Source: Bauldia litoralis
GTDB taxonomy: Bacteria; Pseudomonadota; Alphaproteobacteria; Rhizobiales; Kaistiaceae
Reading direction: 5' to 3'
NCBI GenBank assembly: GCA_945882315.1
Contig: CAMCWB010000039.1
Span: forward strand, 1-34,144
Length of the DNA: 34,144 bases
The notes beneath the pieces were generated by a model that saw nothing but the letters and a program-made list of their open reading frames with translations, searched no databases and was not told where the DNA came from. Made by a program: the position numbers and the translations under genes. Positions 1-7,021 of this stretch are shown here, one piece after another; the stretch's first letter is position 1; every line of letters starts with the position of its first letter.

Positions 1-35
1 TGACGCACCCGTCCATATAGCTCCACGCCCTTCAT
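1..35 (-). CDS. IS21-family transposase (IstA), N-terminal fragment cut by the window edge
   Basis: Only the first eleven codons are inside the window. They read MKGVELYGRVR, which resembles the usual N terminus of IS21-type IstA transposases (ELYxRVRRA, followed in the family by a helix-turn-helix). The ATG has a strong purine-rich ribosome-binding stretch (GGAGGGCGGGGG) just upstream, at 36-47 on the plus strand complement. The rest of the gene lies outside, so the call rests on a short match and on the good start context. It suggests that the window begins inside or beside an insertion sequence. Confidence 0.45.
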   Translation of the reverse strand, partial: MKGVELYGRVR

Positions 36-268
36 CCCCCGCCCTCCGCCGAACCGACGTAGAGAGCTATCAGCTGACGGACTTTTGCTCCGCCGCAGCC
101 AGACAATCCGGCCGCTTCACTGAGGGATTATTCCTCCGGCGCTTACAGTCTCGGCTATCGCCGTCTTCACCGTCGCAATGCCACCGCCGTGAATCGCCAG
201 GGACAGGTCGAAGGGCTCGCCCGTGCGATCCTGCGATCGCGCGGGCGAAAGGGCGGGGTGCAGACGGA
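36..268. other. Non-coding stretch between the IS fragment and the glycosyltransferase; probable end of the IS
   Basis: No gene is convincing here. The stretch must contain the outer end of the IS21-like element and the upstream region of the glycosyltransferase. The plus-strand frame of the glycosyltransferase is open back to the window start, but its residues look random and rich in Arg, Ser and Pro. I could not place the terminal inverted repeat of the IS. Confidence 0.4.
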
Positions 269-976
269 ATGACGGACGCCCTCGGCATCAGCTGTGTCAT
301 TCCGGTTTACAACGGGGAGAGGCACCTCGGCGAAGCCATAGAGAGCGTCCTCCATCAAACGGAACCGGCGCTCGAGATCATCGTCGTCGACGACGGCTCC
401 ACGGATCGGAGCGCGGAGGTCGTCCGCAGCTTCGGGCAGCGCATCCGCTACGAGTGGCGGGACCATCGGGGCGTGTCCGCGGCGCGCAATAGCGGGATTC
501 GCATGGCGAAGGGGGAACTCGTCTGCCAACTCGACGCCGACGATGTCTTCGTCGATTGCAAGCTCGAGGTGCAGGCGGAGCGATTTCGGATGCGGCCCGG
601 GCTGGAGTTTTGTGCGGCGCTGACCGAGAATTTCTGGAGCCCCGAACTGCCTGAAGACGAGCGCGACCACCAATCGGTCATGACCGAAGCCTGGCCGCGA
701 CACCTCAGCACCTGGCTGTTTCGAAAGCCGCTGTTCGAACGGACCGGCGGTTTCGACGAAGACATGCGGCTGTCGCAGGATGTCGATTGGCTTTTGCGTG
801 CGACCATCGGCGAGGCGGTCTGCGAGACCGTTCCGCGCATCCTGAGCCGCCGGCGCCTGCATCATCTCAACAATACGCGTTTCGCGCGCGAGGAATGCCG
901 TGCCGCCCTGCTGCAGAGCGTCAGCCAGCACTTCCTGAGTGGCAAGCGTGCCGCGATGAAACGGCCGCAATCCTGA
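269..976 (+). CDS. Family 2 glycosyltransferase
   Basis: A 235-residue GT-A fold glycosyltransferase, predicted to transfer a sugar from a nucleotide-sugar donor. The N terminus has the typical family 2 start (SCVIPVYNGERHLGEAI, about residues 8-24), then the nucleotide-binding VVDDGSTD (about 39-46), then ARNSGI and the metal-binding QLDADD motif (about residues 87-92). A later conserved piece, FDEDMRLSQDVDWLLR, matches the ED-type region that holds the catalytic base. It is short for the family (usually 280-350), with little after the GT-A core, so it is probably soluble. The ATG at 269 has only a weak ribosome-binding site. It converges on the nucleotidyltransferase gene 27 bp away, which suggests a shared role in modifying a surface glycan or peptide, but the acceptor is unknown. 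Confidence 0.85.
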   Translation: MTDALGISCVIPVYNGERHLGEAIESVLHQTEPALEIIVVDDGSTDRSAEVVRSFGQRIRYEWRDHRGVSAARNSGIRMAKGELVCQLDADDVFVDCKLEVQAERFRMRPGLEFCAALTENFWSPELPEDERDHQSVMTEAWPRHLSTWLFRKPLFERTGGFDEDMRLSQDVDWLLRATIGEAVCETVPRILSRRRLHHLNNTRFAREECRAALLQSVSQHFLSGKRAAMKRPQS

Positions 977-1003
977 CCGCCGAATTTGGGCGGCGAAGCG
1001 TTC

Positions 1004-2215
1004 TCAGTCCGTTGGACGATCTTGCCAGGAAGCGCGCCGCGCCTTCCGCATGAGTCCGAGCTTCAGCGCCGGTCGGCGGAGCGGGCGCAGCGCATACCAA
1101 AAAGGCGACCACCGGAACCCGCGATCGGCGCACCATTCCTGCAGGAAGGCCTGCGAAGGCAGCGCGAGAAAGCGGATGATCTCGGCGCGCGAACGCCAAT
1201 TGCTGTGCCGGAACATTGGCCCCAGTCGCCCGCCCTGGGCTTTCCGGGCGCCGGCAAGGACGGCATCGCGATGGCTCCTGCGACTATGCGAGGCTTCGGC
1301 CTCAACACGACCCAGCACATCGTCAGGCACCATGATCCCGATCTCCTCGCGGAGATAAGACAGGATAGCGAACAGCGTCAGCGAGAGCCCGCTGGCGGTC
1401 GCCGCCCGAATCGCAATGTCCCAATCGGATCCGGTTGGAGCCGATCGGCGCAACAGGCAGGCAGCGTCCGCGACCCAGATCGTCGGTTCGAGGACGGCGC
1501 CGCCGCCAACCGGCGAACACAGGTGAATGAGGGCATCGATGGGCGACAGCGCATCGACCGGCTGATCCATGACGCTGATCGAAACGGTTCGCTTCCTCAT
1601 CTCCGTCTCCGGCAGTGGACACAAAGTCGAGGCCGTCAACGAGCGGAGAAGATTGACCGGCAGCCCTTCGCTGTGAACGAGGTTGACGGCGCGCCGCGTC
1701 CGGGAGGTCCCGGCGGCAAACAACCCCGAGCGGGTCAGCGCCTCTTGTGCCCGGACAAGATCCGCGTCCGGAATCCAGAAATCGATATCGTGACAATGCC
1801 GCAGCGCCGGTCGCGGATAGGCGGTCGCGGCCAGCGCCGTTCCGTTCAGCAGCACCGGCTCCACGCCTGCCCGCGCAAGGATGCCGAGGACGTCGGACAG
1901 TATTTCGCGGACGCGTTTGCTTCGGCGCCCTTCCCAGATGGCGGCCGCCCTCAGAACTGCGAGCGTCGGCGGGTCAAGCTCGATCCCGTGTTCCGTCAGC
2001 GCGAAATGGAGCAGCGGCAGAAGCGGCTTGAGGACCGCTCCCTTGCCGGAGATGGCCGCCTGGATGTCGGCGTGGGCTCCGAACCAGGCGCGCCAACTCT
2101 CCCCGGCCCGAGCACCAGGCGCCAGGCAGGCCTGCAGGAAGAGCGTCTCCCGGGGACCGGGCAGCAGGACTTTGAGTGTGTCCGCCAGCAGAGGCGGCTG
2201 ACCTGTTGTGCTCAT
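1004..2215 (-). CDS. NTP_transf_5-type nucleotidyltransferase family protein
   Basis: A protein of about 403 residues in the nucleotidyltransferase-fold family often annotated as 'nucleotidyltransferase family protein'. The diagnostic stretch is LLNGTALAATAYPRPALRHC followed by HDIDFWIPDADLV, which gives the family's 'G-x-A...Yp...R...DiDxlv' pattern with the Asp-x-Asp pair expected to bind metal. The rest is helical. The chosen ATG (2215) starts MSTTGQPP; a TTG 39 bp further upstream (2254) would extend it by 13 residues and overlap the kinase gene by 11 bp. It lies directly downstream of the HprK-like gene on the same strand, probably as one operon. NTases of this type accompany HprK-like kinases in peptide- or polymer-modification cassettes; the nucleotide and target are not known. 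Confidence 0.7.
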   Translation of the reverse strand: MSTTGQPPLLADTLKVLLPGPRETLFLQACLAPGARAGESWRAWFGAHADIQAAISGKGAVLKPLLPLLHFALTEHGIELDPPTLAVLRAAAIWEGRRSKRVREILSDVLGILARAGVEPVLLNGTALAATAYPRPALRHCHDIDFWIPDADLVRAQEALTRSGLFAAGTSRTRRAVNLVHSEGLPVNLLRSLTASTLCPLPETEMRKRTVSISVMDQPVDALSPIDALIHLCSPVGGGAVLEPTIWVADAACLLRRSAPTGSDWDIAIRAATASGLSLTLFAILSYLREEIGIMVPDDVLGRVEAEASHSRRSHRDAVLAGARKAQGGRLGPMFRHSNWRSRAEIIRFLALPSQAFLQEWCADRGFRWSPFWYALRPLRRPALKLGLMRKARRASWQDRPTD

Positions 2216-2243
2216 GAGCACGGCCGCGCGAAATATCGCGGCG

Positions 2244-3308
2244 TCATCTTGCAAGATCCCGGATCAGGGAGCCGATCGTTGCGGCGATTTCGGCAGGGTC
2301 CTCCGACAGGGAGAGCCGAAAGACCGGCAGGCGAGCGGTCAGCCCGGCGCAGAACAGCACCGCGGAGGCGCGCTCGCCGGAAAGCTGGGTGATGGTCGAC
2401 CGGGCCAGCGCTTCGATGGCCTCGCCCCGGGACATGGGCTCGACGCGCGAAGCCGGCAGCCTCGCGATGGCAGGAACGATGATCGCGCGCAGTCGCAGGC
2501 TTTGCGCCATGCATCCGGGAACCACCTCCTCGGGATCAAACTCCAGCTTTCCCTGCCAGTTGACCTGGGCGCTCGTCAGTCGGCGGTCCAGGCCGGCGAA
2601 ACGCCCGAGGCCGGCCGCGTCCTGCTTGAACAAGCGGTAGATCGGCCATGCCGCCGGCGGATTGCCCGGCTGCACCGCGACATAGTCGTCGCCAACCGTG
2701 CATAGCCCATGATGGATGCCGGCGAGCGCGGTCGCGGACTTCCCTATCCCGCCGGGTCCCGAAACGATGACACCGTCATGCCCGTAGCCGAGTGTGGCGC
2801 CATGCAGAAGCCGCCAGCCGCGCCGCAGCAAGGCCCAGTGGAGCACGAGCCGGAGCGGGGCGCCCGAATCCCAGATAGGCAGATCGCTGACGGCCCCGGC
2901 GAATTGAAGCGCCGCGCCGTTCCGGTCGTCGTGGACCTGCCAGAGGCCGCCTTGGTAAGGATAGGCCGCCTGCAGTCCGGCGGCCTGGAGTTCGCGCTCG
3001 AGCAGATCTGCCGAGCAGGCCTGGTCTTCCCACCGGGCAGGCGCCTGTAAGCCAAGCCGTCCTGCCTCGACAACGTCCACGCTAAGGTCGGCTCCCGGGA
3101 ATGCCGCGGAGGAAAACCCGGTCAGGCGCGCCGTGTAAAGGTCGGCAAGGCCGGCATCGCTGAATCGCACTTTGACCCGGAGGCCCGCGATCGAAAAGCA
3201 GCGGACCAGGAGCCGTTCGTCATCGATCTCCGCCGTCTGCCGGAGGAGGTCGCGCAGATAGGCCGGCAACTCCCGCCTCGTCAGACCGACATTTGCCACC
3301 AAAGCCAA
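2244..3308 (-). CDS. HPr kinase/phosphorylase-related protein (HprK-related kinase A type)
   Basis: About 354 residues. The C-terminal half is an HprK-like kinase domain: LLHGATLGYGHDGVIVSGPG precedes the Walker A P-loop (GPGGIGKSATAL, about residue 185), followed by VGDDYVAV, which matches the Asp-Asp site after the P-loop in HprK. The N-terminal about 150 residues look like the substrate-recognition part found in HprK-related kinases, not like classical HprK. There is no HPr gene or PTS gene nearby, so a role in carbon catabolite control is unlikely; the neighbours (nucleotidyltransferase, glycosyltransferase) point to a modification cassette. The start is uncertain: only TTG (3308, 3302) and GTG (3299) codons are available, none with a strong ribosome-binding site. 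Confidence 0.7.
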   Translation of the reverse strand: MALVANVGLTRRELPAYLRDLLRQTAEIDDERLLVRCFSIAGLRVKVRFSDAGLADLYTARLTGFSSAAFPGADLSVDVVEAGRLGLQAPARWEDQACSADLLERELQAAGLQAAYPYQGGLWQVHDDRNGAALQFAGAVSDLPIWDSGAPLRLVLHWALLRRGWRLLHGATLGYGHDGVIVSGPGGIGKSATALAGIHHGLCTVGDDYVAVQPGNPPAAWPIYRLFKQDAAGLGRFAGLDRRLTSAQVNWQGKLEFDPEEVVPGCMAQSLRLRAIIVPAIARLPASRVEPMSRGEAIEALARSTITQLSGERASAVLFCAGLTARLPVFRLSLSEDPAEIAATIGSLIRDLAR

Positions 3309-3759
3309 TATCCGTGCATCAGTTTCGTTGGTCTCGCCGAGCCGGGCCGCTAATTTTCACCCGCTTGCATGGGGTGACGCATGACGGCCCCGGCGAGGTC
3401 CGCAATCCAGCGCCGCCTATGGTTAAAGTCCAGTCTCCCCGAGACATACGAGGATTATAGGCAGTGCCACAATGTCCGTTTCTGGCGGGGCAGGGGGCGG
3501 GAACTGCTCCTGGCGCATAACTGGCGTCAAACTATGAAAATGCCTCTTCTGTGCCTGATTTGGACCGGTTTCGGGCCTTTTGCGAGAGGCCGAGCGAATC
3601 TTTCTGGTATTTTTCTCTCGGGTGCACTATGTCCTGCTGGTTCCAGATTTGCCCTGTCTTGTTGTCGCTCGTTAACGGGCATGCTTGATGACGCGAATTC
3701 GGATCGATGACCCCGGCAATCACTGCCGGTGTTCCGCAAACGCATCGTAGGAAAGCAAC
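3309..3759. other. Long upstream region of the cold-shock gene; no gene recognised
   Basis: About 450 bp between the divergent kinase gene and cspA. The base composition is more AT-rich than in the genes around it, with runs such as GGTATTTTTCTCTC near 3605. A long leader is usual for cspA-type genes, which are regulated after transcription. A short perfect stem-loop (CCGGCA, loop ATCAC, TGCCGG; 3713-3729) sits 30 bp before the start codon. I could not assign a confident promoter. Confidence 0.5.
3713..3729 (+). promoter_or_regulatory. Stem-loop in the cspA leader
   Basis: Perfect six-base-pair stem CCGGCA/TGCCGG with a five-base loop, ending 20 bp before the AGGA ribosome-binding site (3749-3752) of the cold-shock gene. 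Leader structures that change with temperature are known to control cspA translation in other bacteria; that this one does so is inference. Confidence 0.35.
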
Positions 3760-3963
3760 ATGGCTATCGGCACAGTAAAGTTTTTCAATTCCAGCAAGGG
3801 CTTCGGGTTCATTCAGCCAGATAACGGCGGCCCGGACGTCTTCGTCCATGTCACGGCTCTTGAGCGCGCCGGCATGACTGGCCTCGCAGAAGGCCAGAAG
3901 GTCAGCTACGAGGTCGTGACTGAGCGTGGCAAGTCTGCCGCGGCCAATCTCGCTTCGGCGTAA
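3760..3963 (+). CDS. cspA: CspA-family cold-shock protein
   Basis: A 67-residue single cold-shock domain, the normal length. It shows [20 protein letters not shown] with the RNP1 motif KGFGFI and then RNP2 VFVHVTAL, and ends after the last beta strand ([17 protein letters not shown]). Such proteins bind single-stranded RNA or DNA in the cytoplasm and melt RNA structure. The start has AGGA seven bases upstream. It has a long leader and is followed by a strong intrinsic terminator, then by two small genes that may be reached by read-through or by their own start site. Alphaproteobacteria carry several csp paralogues, so the symbol marks the family and not a particular paralogue. Confidence 0.95.
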   Translation: MAIGTVKFFNSSKGFGFIQPDNGGPDVFVHVTALERAGMTGLAEGQKVSYEVVTERGKSAAANLASA

Positions 3964-3993
3964 ACCGCAGACGCTTTTCAGATTGTAATTCTC

Positions 3994-4020
3994 GGGCCCG
4001 GCGTGAGCTGGGCCCTTTTC
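3994..4020 (+). terminator. Intrinsic terminator of the cold-shock gene
   Basis: Nine-base-pair stem GGGCCCGGC/GCTGGGCCC (one G-U pair) closed by a GTGA tetraloop of the GNRA class and followed by TTTT at 4016-4019. It lies 30 bp after the cspA stop codon and just before the next gene's ribosome-binding site, so it would separate or attenuate expression of the two small genes. Confidence 0.85.
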
Positions 4021-4036
4021 GCGCAGGAGAAACCCC

Positions 4037-4207
4037 ATGGCGTTCAAGCCGAATTATGAGCAGCAGCGCGGGGAGCGTAATCGCGCGAAGGAATTGAAGA
4101 AGAAGGAGCGGCTGCTCAGCCGCGACGAGGACGCCGCCCGTCGGCGCGCCGCCGGACAGGATGAAGCCCCGGCCGAGACGCCGCCTGCCAAGCAGCCGAC
4201 GGAATGA
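4037..4207 (+). CDS. Small basic conserved protein downstream of cspA
   Basis: A 56-residue protein that starts MAFKPNYEQQRGERNRAKEL and continues with a lysine/arginine-rich helix and an acidic, proline-rich tail ending PAKQPTE. The ATG has AGGAGA about six bases upstream. Short proteins with the same N terminus (MAFKPNYxQQRxxRxRAK) are, to my knowledge, common in alphaproteobacteria and lie near csp genes; their function is not known. The strongly charged helix suggests nucleic-acid or ribosome contact, which is inference. Its stop codon overlaps the start of the next gene (ATGA), so the two are translationally coupled. Confidence 0.75.
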   Translation: MAFKPNYEQQRGERNRAKELKKKERLLSRDEDAARRRAAGQDEAPAETPPAKQPTE

Positions 4208-4425
4208 CAAAGGCACGCACCGACAACAGCACCGTGCTGTTTGACGTCTTTTATGAAGACGGCAGCCGTGCCTCGAACCGCAAAGTTCCGGCCGGCGAAG
4301 TCGGCGGGCGCAAGGACGACGGCACCGCCCTCATTTGGCTGTCGGCGCAGGAACAGAAAATATCCGAGCTTTCCGGCAAGCCTCAGCGCGAAATAAAGAA
4401 GCTGGTGCGTTCAGGTCGCGAATAG
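4204..4425 (+). CDS. Small conserved hypothetical protein, coupled to the preceding gene
   Basis: A 73-residue protein (MTKARTDNSTVLFDVFYEDG...). The N-terminal half reads like a small beta sheet (VLFDVFYEDGSRASNRKVPA) and the C-terminal half like a helix (QEQKISELSGKPQREIKKL). No catalytic motif is visible. The ATG overlaps the TGA of the preceding gene by four bases, which supports co-translation and a shared job. Its position behind cspA suggests a link to RNA handling or cold adaptation, but no function can be assigned from the sequence. Confidence 0.7.
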   Translation: MTKARTDNSTVLFDVFYEDGSRASNRKVPAGEVGGRKDDGTALIWLSAQEQKISELSGKPQREIKKLVRSGRE

Positions 4426-4524
4426 CGTCCCGAGGCCGCCGCCGTATGCGCCAGCCGCTCAATGCGTCTGCATAAGGCTGAAGGCGCTCAATCGCAGCCT
4501 TACGGGTCGCCCTTTTGGGGCGTT

Positions 4525-4752
4525 TCAGACCGAGCGCTGGTCGCGCGCGAGCGGCTGGACTCCCGTCCGCCCCGAGCGAACGCTGATCAAACGCTGAAGC
4601 GCCACTTCGCCAGCCGCGGTCGCCTCGCGCTTCGTCGCGTAGGTTTCCTTCGGGGTTTCAGACAAAGTCCGGCCGTCATGACCCAGAACACAGAATGTCC
4701 AACGGTGGGATGCGTCCACGCGCGTTACTTCCAGGCGCATAGGGTCGTTCAT
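4525..4752 (-). CDS. Small hypothetical protein
   Basis: A 75-residue protein starting MNDPMRLEVTRVDASHRWTF. The open frame extends further upstream, but the ATG at 4752 has GGAG eight bases before it and begins the part with protein-like composition, so I chose it. The middle reads as two beta strands (RLEVTRVDASHRWTFCVLG) followed by a helix (KREATAAGEVALQRLIS). This resembles small dsRNA-binding-like or DUF-type alpha/beta domains, but no family was recognised. It lies downstream of the cyclic-nucleotide-binding gene on the same strand. Confidence 0.55.
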   Translation of the reverse strand: MNDPMRLEVTRVDASHRWTFCVLGHDGRTLSETPKETYATKREATAAGEVALQRLISVRSGRTGVQPLARDQRSV

Positions 4753-4853
4753 GTCACTCACTCCAGAAGGCGGCTCATCGCCTGACGAGGTAGTAATACC
4801 ACAAACTAGGACCTCTGCCGTGAGACATTTGCAACGTGATGTCCCACCGGTTC

Positions 4854-5279
4854 CTAGTCCTTGAGGCCTTGCCCGCTTGCCAGGCGAGCGCGGGCTCCGG
4901 CCTCGACCTTTGCTGCCGCCTCGGGGAACTGGCTGATAAAGCCATCGAAATCGGCGCGCCATATGCCCAGGCATTCACTTTCTTCCAAGGCTCGAACGCT
5001 GGCCGACCTCGGCAAATGCTTGATGGTCGAAATCTCGCCAAAGAATTCGCCCGGACCCAGCGTGGCCAGAACCACGGCGTCGGCCTTGTTGATGTCCTTG
5101 ACCACCTCCACCCGTCCGGAAACGATGATGAAGAAGGCCGCTCCGACGCGGCCCTCCCGCAAGATCATCTGCCCGGCCTTATAGGCTTCCAGCCGGGTTG
5201 AGCGCGCAATGAGCTCGATTTCGCTTTTGGCGAGGTTCTCGAAGAGCTGATTGGCCTGAAGTAACTGCGCAATTTCCAT
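4854..5279 (-). CDS. Stand-alone cyclic-nucleotide-binding domain protein (Crp/Fnr sensor domain without DNA-binding domain)
   Basis: A 141-residue protein made of one cNMP-binding beta-roll. It shows AGQMILREGRVGAAFFIIVSG, then GEFFGEIS, then PRSASVRALEESE, the phosphate-binding cassette with the Gly-Glu and Arg-Ser residues that contact cyclic nucleotides. It ends soon after the C-helix, so the helix-turn-helix of CRP is absent; such proteins act as sensors or regulate partners by contact. The ATG at 5279 has AAGGGG about eight bases upstream; a longer frame to 5354 has a less protein-like extension. It is 170 bp downstream of the SelA-like gene on the same strand and could be co-transcribed with it, but nothing else links the two. 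Confidence 0.85.
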   Translation of the reverse strand: MEIAQLLQANQLFENLAKSEIELIARSTRLEAYKAGQMILREGRVGAAFFIIVSGRVEVVKDINKADAVVLATLGPGEFFGEISTIKHLPRSASVRALEESECLGIWRADFDGFISQFPEAAAKVEAGARARLASGQGLKD

Positions 5280-5448
5280 TTTGTCAGTTCCCCTTCGGGC
5301 GACATCCGCCCGGAACCGCCGAAGCATCTTTTGTGCCGGCACGTGATGGCGCACGCCCGAAATTCCAGGACACCTAGGTTGCCGCCCTTCGCTCGCGAGT
5401 CAACGCGTTCGAGCCGCCGGCGTGACGTATGGTCCGCCGGCCGTTGCC

Positions 5449-7008
5449 TTACGCCGATGCACCGAGAGCAGACAGGAGCCGTGCATCGTCTTCCGGAAGG
5501 ACGCTGCGCAGGTCGAGGACGACGGCTCCATGTCCCCGGCGGGCCACAAGCTGCCGGGCGACCAGCAGGGCATATAATTCTTCCTCCGTCAGCCCGGCGT
5601 GGCTGACGCGAATGGTCCAGGTCGGGAGGTCGACGCCCGGCAGCACCGCGCCACCGCATTGGGCCCGGTCCTCTGCATCGACGGCGTCGTAGCCCGCCCG
5701 GCGCAGCAGAGCGGCGAGAGACAGCGCCCGTTCGCGGATCGACACCAACGGCTCGCCAAGGAGCCGCAGGACCGGTATTTCCTGCCAGGCCCGGCCGGCG
5801 GCATAGGCGGCAAGCGTCGCCTCGAGCGCGGCCAGCGTCAGCTTGCCCGGGCGGCATGTCCGCGCCAGCGGATGGCGCACAAGCCGGGCGATGAGCGCCT
5901 GCTTGCCCACGATTATGCCGGCCTGCGGTCCGCCGATGATCTTGTCGCCGCTGGCGAGAACGAGATCGGCTCCGTCATCCAGGGCCTGCCGGATTGTCGG
6001 GCATTCGGGCAATCCGCGTTCGCCGAGGTCGACCAGGCTGCCGCCGCCGAGGTTGACGATGCAGGAGATTCTGCGCTCCCGGCCGAGCTCGACGAGCGCC
6101 GGCGTCGGCACATGCTCGACATAGCCGGTCATCGCGATGTTCGACGCATGGCTGCGGAGGATCGCGGCAGTCTGGCCGGTTATCGCGCCGCGGAAGTCAT
6201 CGATATTGACGCGATTGGCAGCGCCGACCGGCACCAGGCGGGCGCCCGACGCCTCCATGATGTCCCGGATGCGGGCGCCTTGGCTGATCTCCAACAGATC
6301 CCTTGCCGCGACGACGATTTCCCGTCCCGAAGCGAGCGCCCCGCCGACCAGAAGGAGCGAGGCCGCATTCGAGGTCGTGACCGCGGCGCTCTCCGCACCG
6401 GTCAGGCGCCGCAGCATCTGCTCGCAAAGCTCGCTCCTGCCATAGGCACCGGCGCCGCCGGTGGGTGTCGGGCCGGTGGCCTCGGCGAGGCGATTCCGGG
6501 CAGACGGCGACAGCGGCGCGTTGCCCCAGCCGGTGTGAACGATGATGCCGGTCGCGTTGATATAAGTGCGGTCCGCGAGGCGCGTCGCGGTGATACGCTG
6601 CGCCGCCTCGCGCGCGATCGCTGAAGCGGCTTCCGCGACGGAGCCTTCCGCGTCCCATGTCGCGATGACCTCACGGACGATATCGGCGAGGCTCGCCCCG
6701 CCGAAGGTGTCCTTGAGGCTTGTCAGCTCCGGTTGCCGCAGCACGAGATTGACCGGAGGCGGCTTGCCCCGCCCGCGGCCATTTGGTTTCGACAGCTGCG
6801 ATTCCCGATCCGGACCGCCATGGAGCAACCAGTCGACAGAGACGCCGCTTTTCGCTGAAATGTCGATCAGCGCCAGGGGATCGGGGATTTCATCGGTAAC
6901 GAAAGCGCCGCGGCCGGGGAGGGCGCGAATCCGCCCGGCGACAGATCCCGGGCGGATGTGTCTCGTGCCGGTTCCGTCCCGCAGCGGCTCGTTTCGATCG
7001 CCGTCCAA
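5449..7008 (-). CDS. Divergent SelA-like PLP enzyme with an N-terminal repressor-like segment
   Basis: A homologue of L-seryl-tRNA(Sec) selenium transferase, about 519 residues from a TTG at 7008 (GGGAG seven bases upstream); SelA is usually about 460-470. Residues 23-65 (VAGRIRAL...GVSVDWLLHGG) resemble pieces of a Cro/CI helix-turn-helix domain with the recognition helix missing. Residues 83-130 match the SelA tRNA-binding N-terminal domain (PELTSLKDTFG). The PLP domain has INATGIIVHT (150-159), SGDKIIGGPQAGIIVG with the probable PLP lysine at 356, and HPLARTCRPGKLTLAALEATL keeping both arginines of the SelA HPLKRALR motif. It differs at GAANRV (SelA: GTTNRT), at the glycine-rich ATGPTPTGG (SelA: the arginine-rich loop) and at NLGGG (SelA: DLGSG). 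A tRNA-Sec-like gene ends 14 bp upstream. The start is uncertain; the frame is open through the tRNA gene. Confidence 0.8.
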   Translation of the reverse strand: MDGDRNEPLRDGTGTRHIRPGSVAGRIRALPGRGAFVTDEIPDPLALIDISAKSGVSVDWLLHGGPDRESQLSKPNGRGRGKPPPVNLVLRQPELTSLKDTFGGASLADIVREVIATWDAEGSVAEAASAIAREAAQRITATRLADRTYINATGIIVHTGWGNAPLSPSARNRLAEATGPTPTGGAGAYGRSELCEQMLRRLTGAESAAVTTSNAASLLLVGGALASGREIVVAARDLLEISQGARIRDIMEASGARLVPVGAANRVNIDDFRGAITGQTAAILRSHASNIAMTGYVEHVPTPALVELGRERRISCIVNLGGGSLVDLGERGLPECPTIRQALDDGADLVLASGDKIIGGPQAGIIVGKQALIARLVRHPLARTCRPGKLTLAALEATLAAYAAGRAWQEIPVLRLLGEPLVSIRERALSLAALLRRAGYDAVDAEDRAQCGGAVLPGVDLPTWTIRVSHAGLTEEELYALLVARQLVARRGHGAVVLDLRSVLPEDDARLLSALGASA

Positions 7009-7021
7009 AATGCAGCTCCCG

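Noticed and set aside
110-220. Minus-strand peptide that resembles a RiPP precursor tail (IHGGGIATVKTAIAETVSAG)
   Set aside because: The frame has no start codon between upstream stops and the tail, and it would overlap the glycosyltransferase start region. Interesting near an HprK-like kinase but not supportable.
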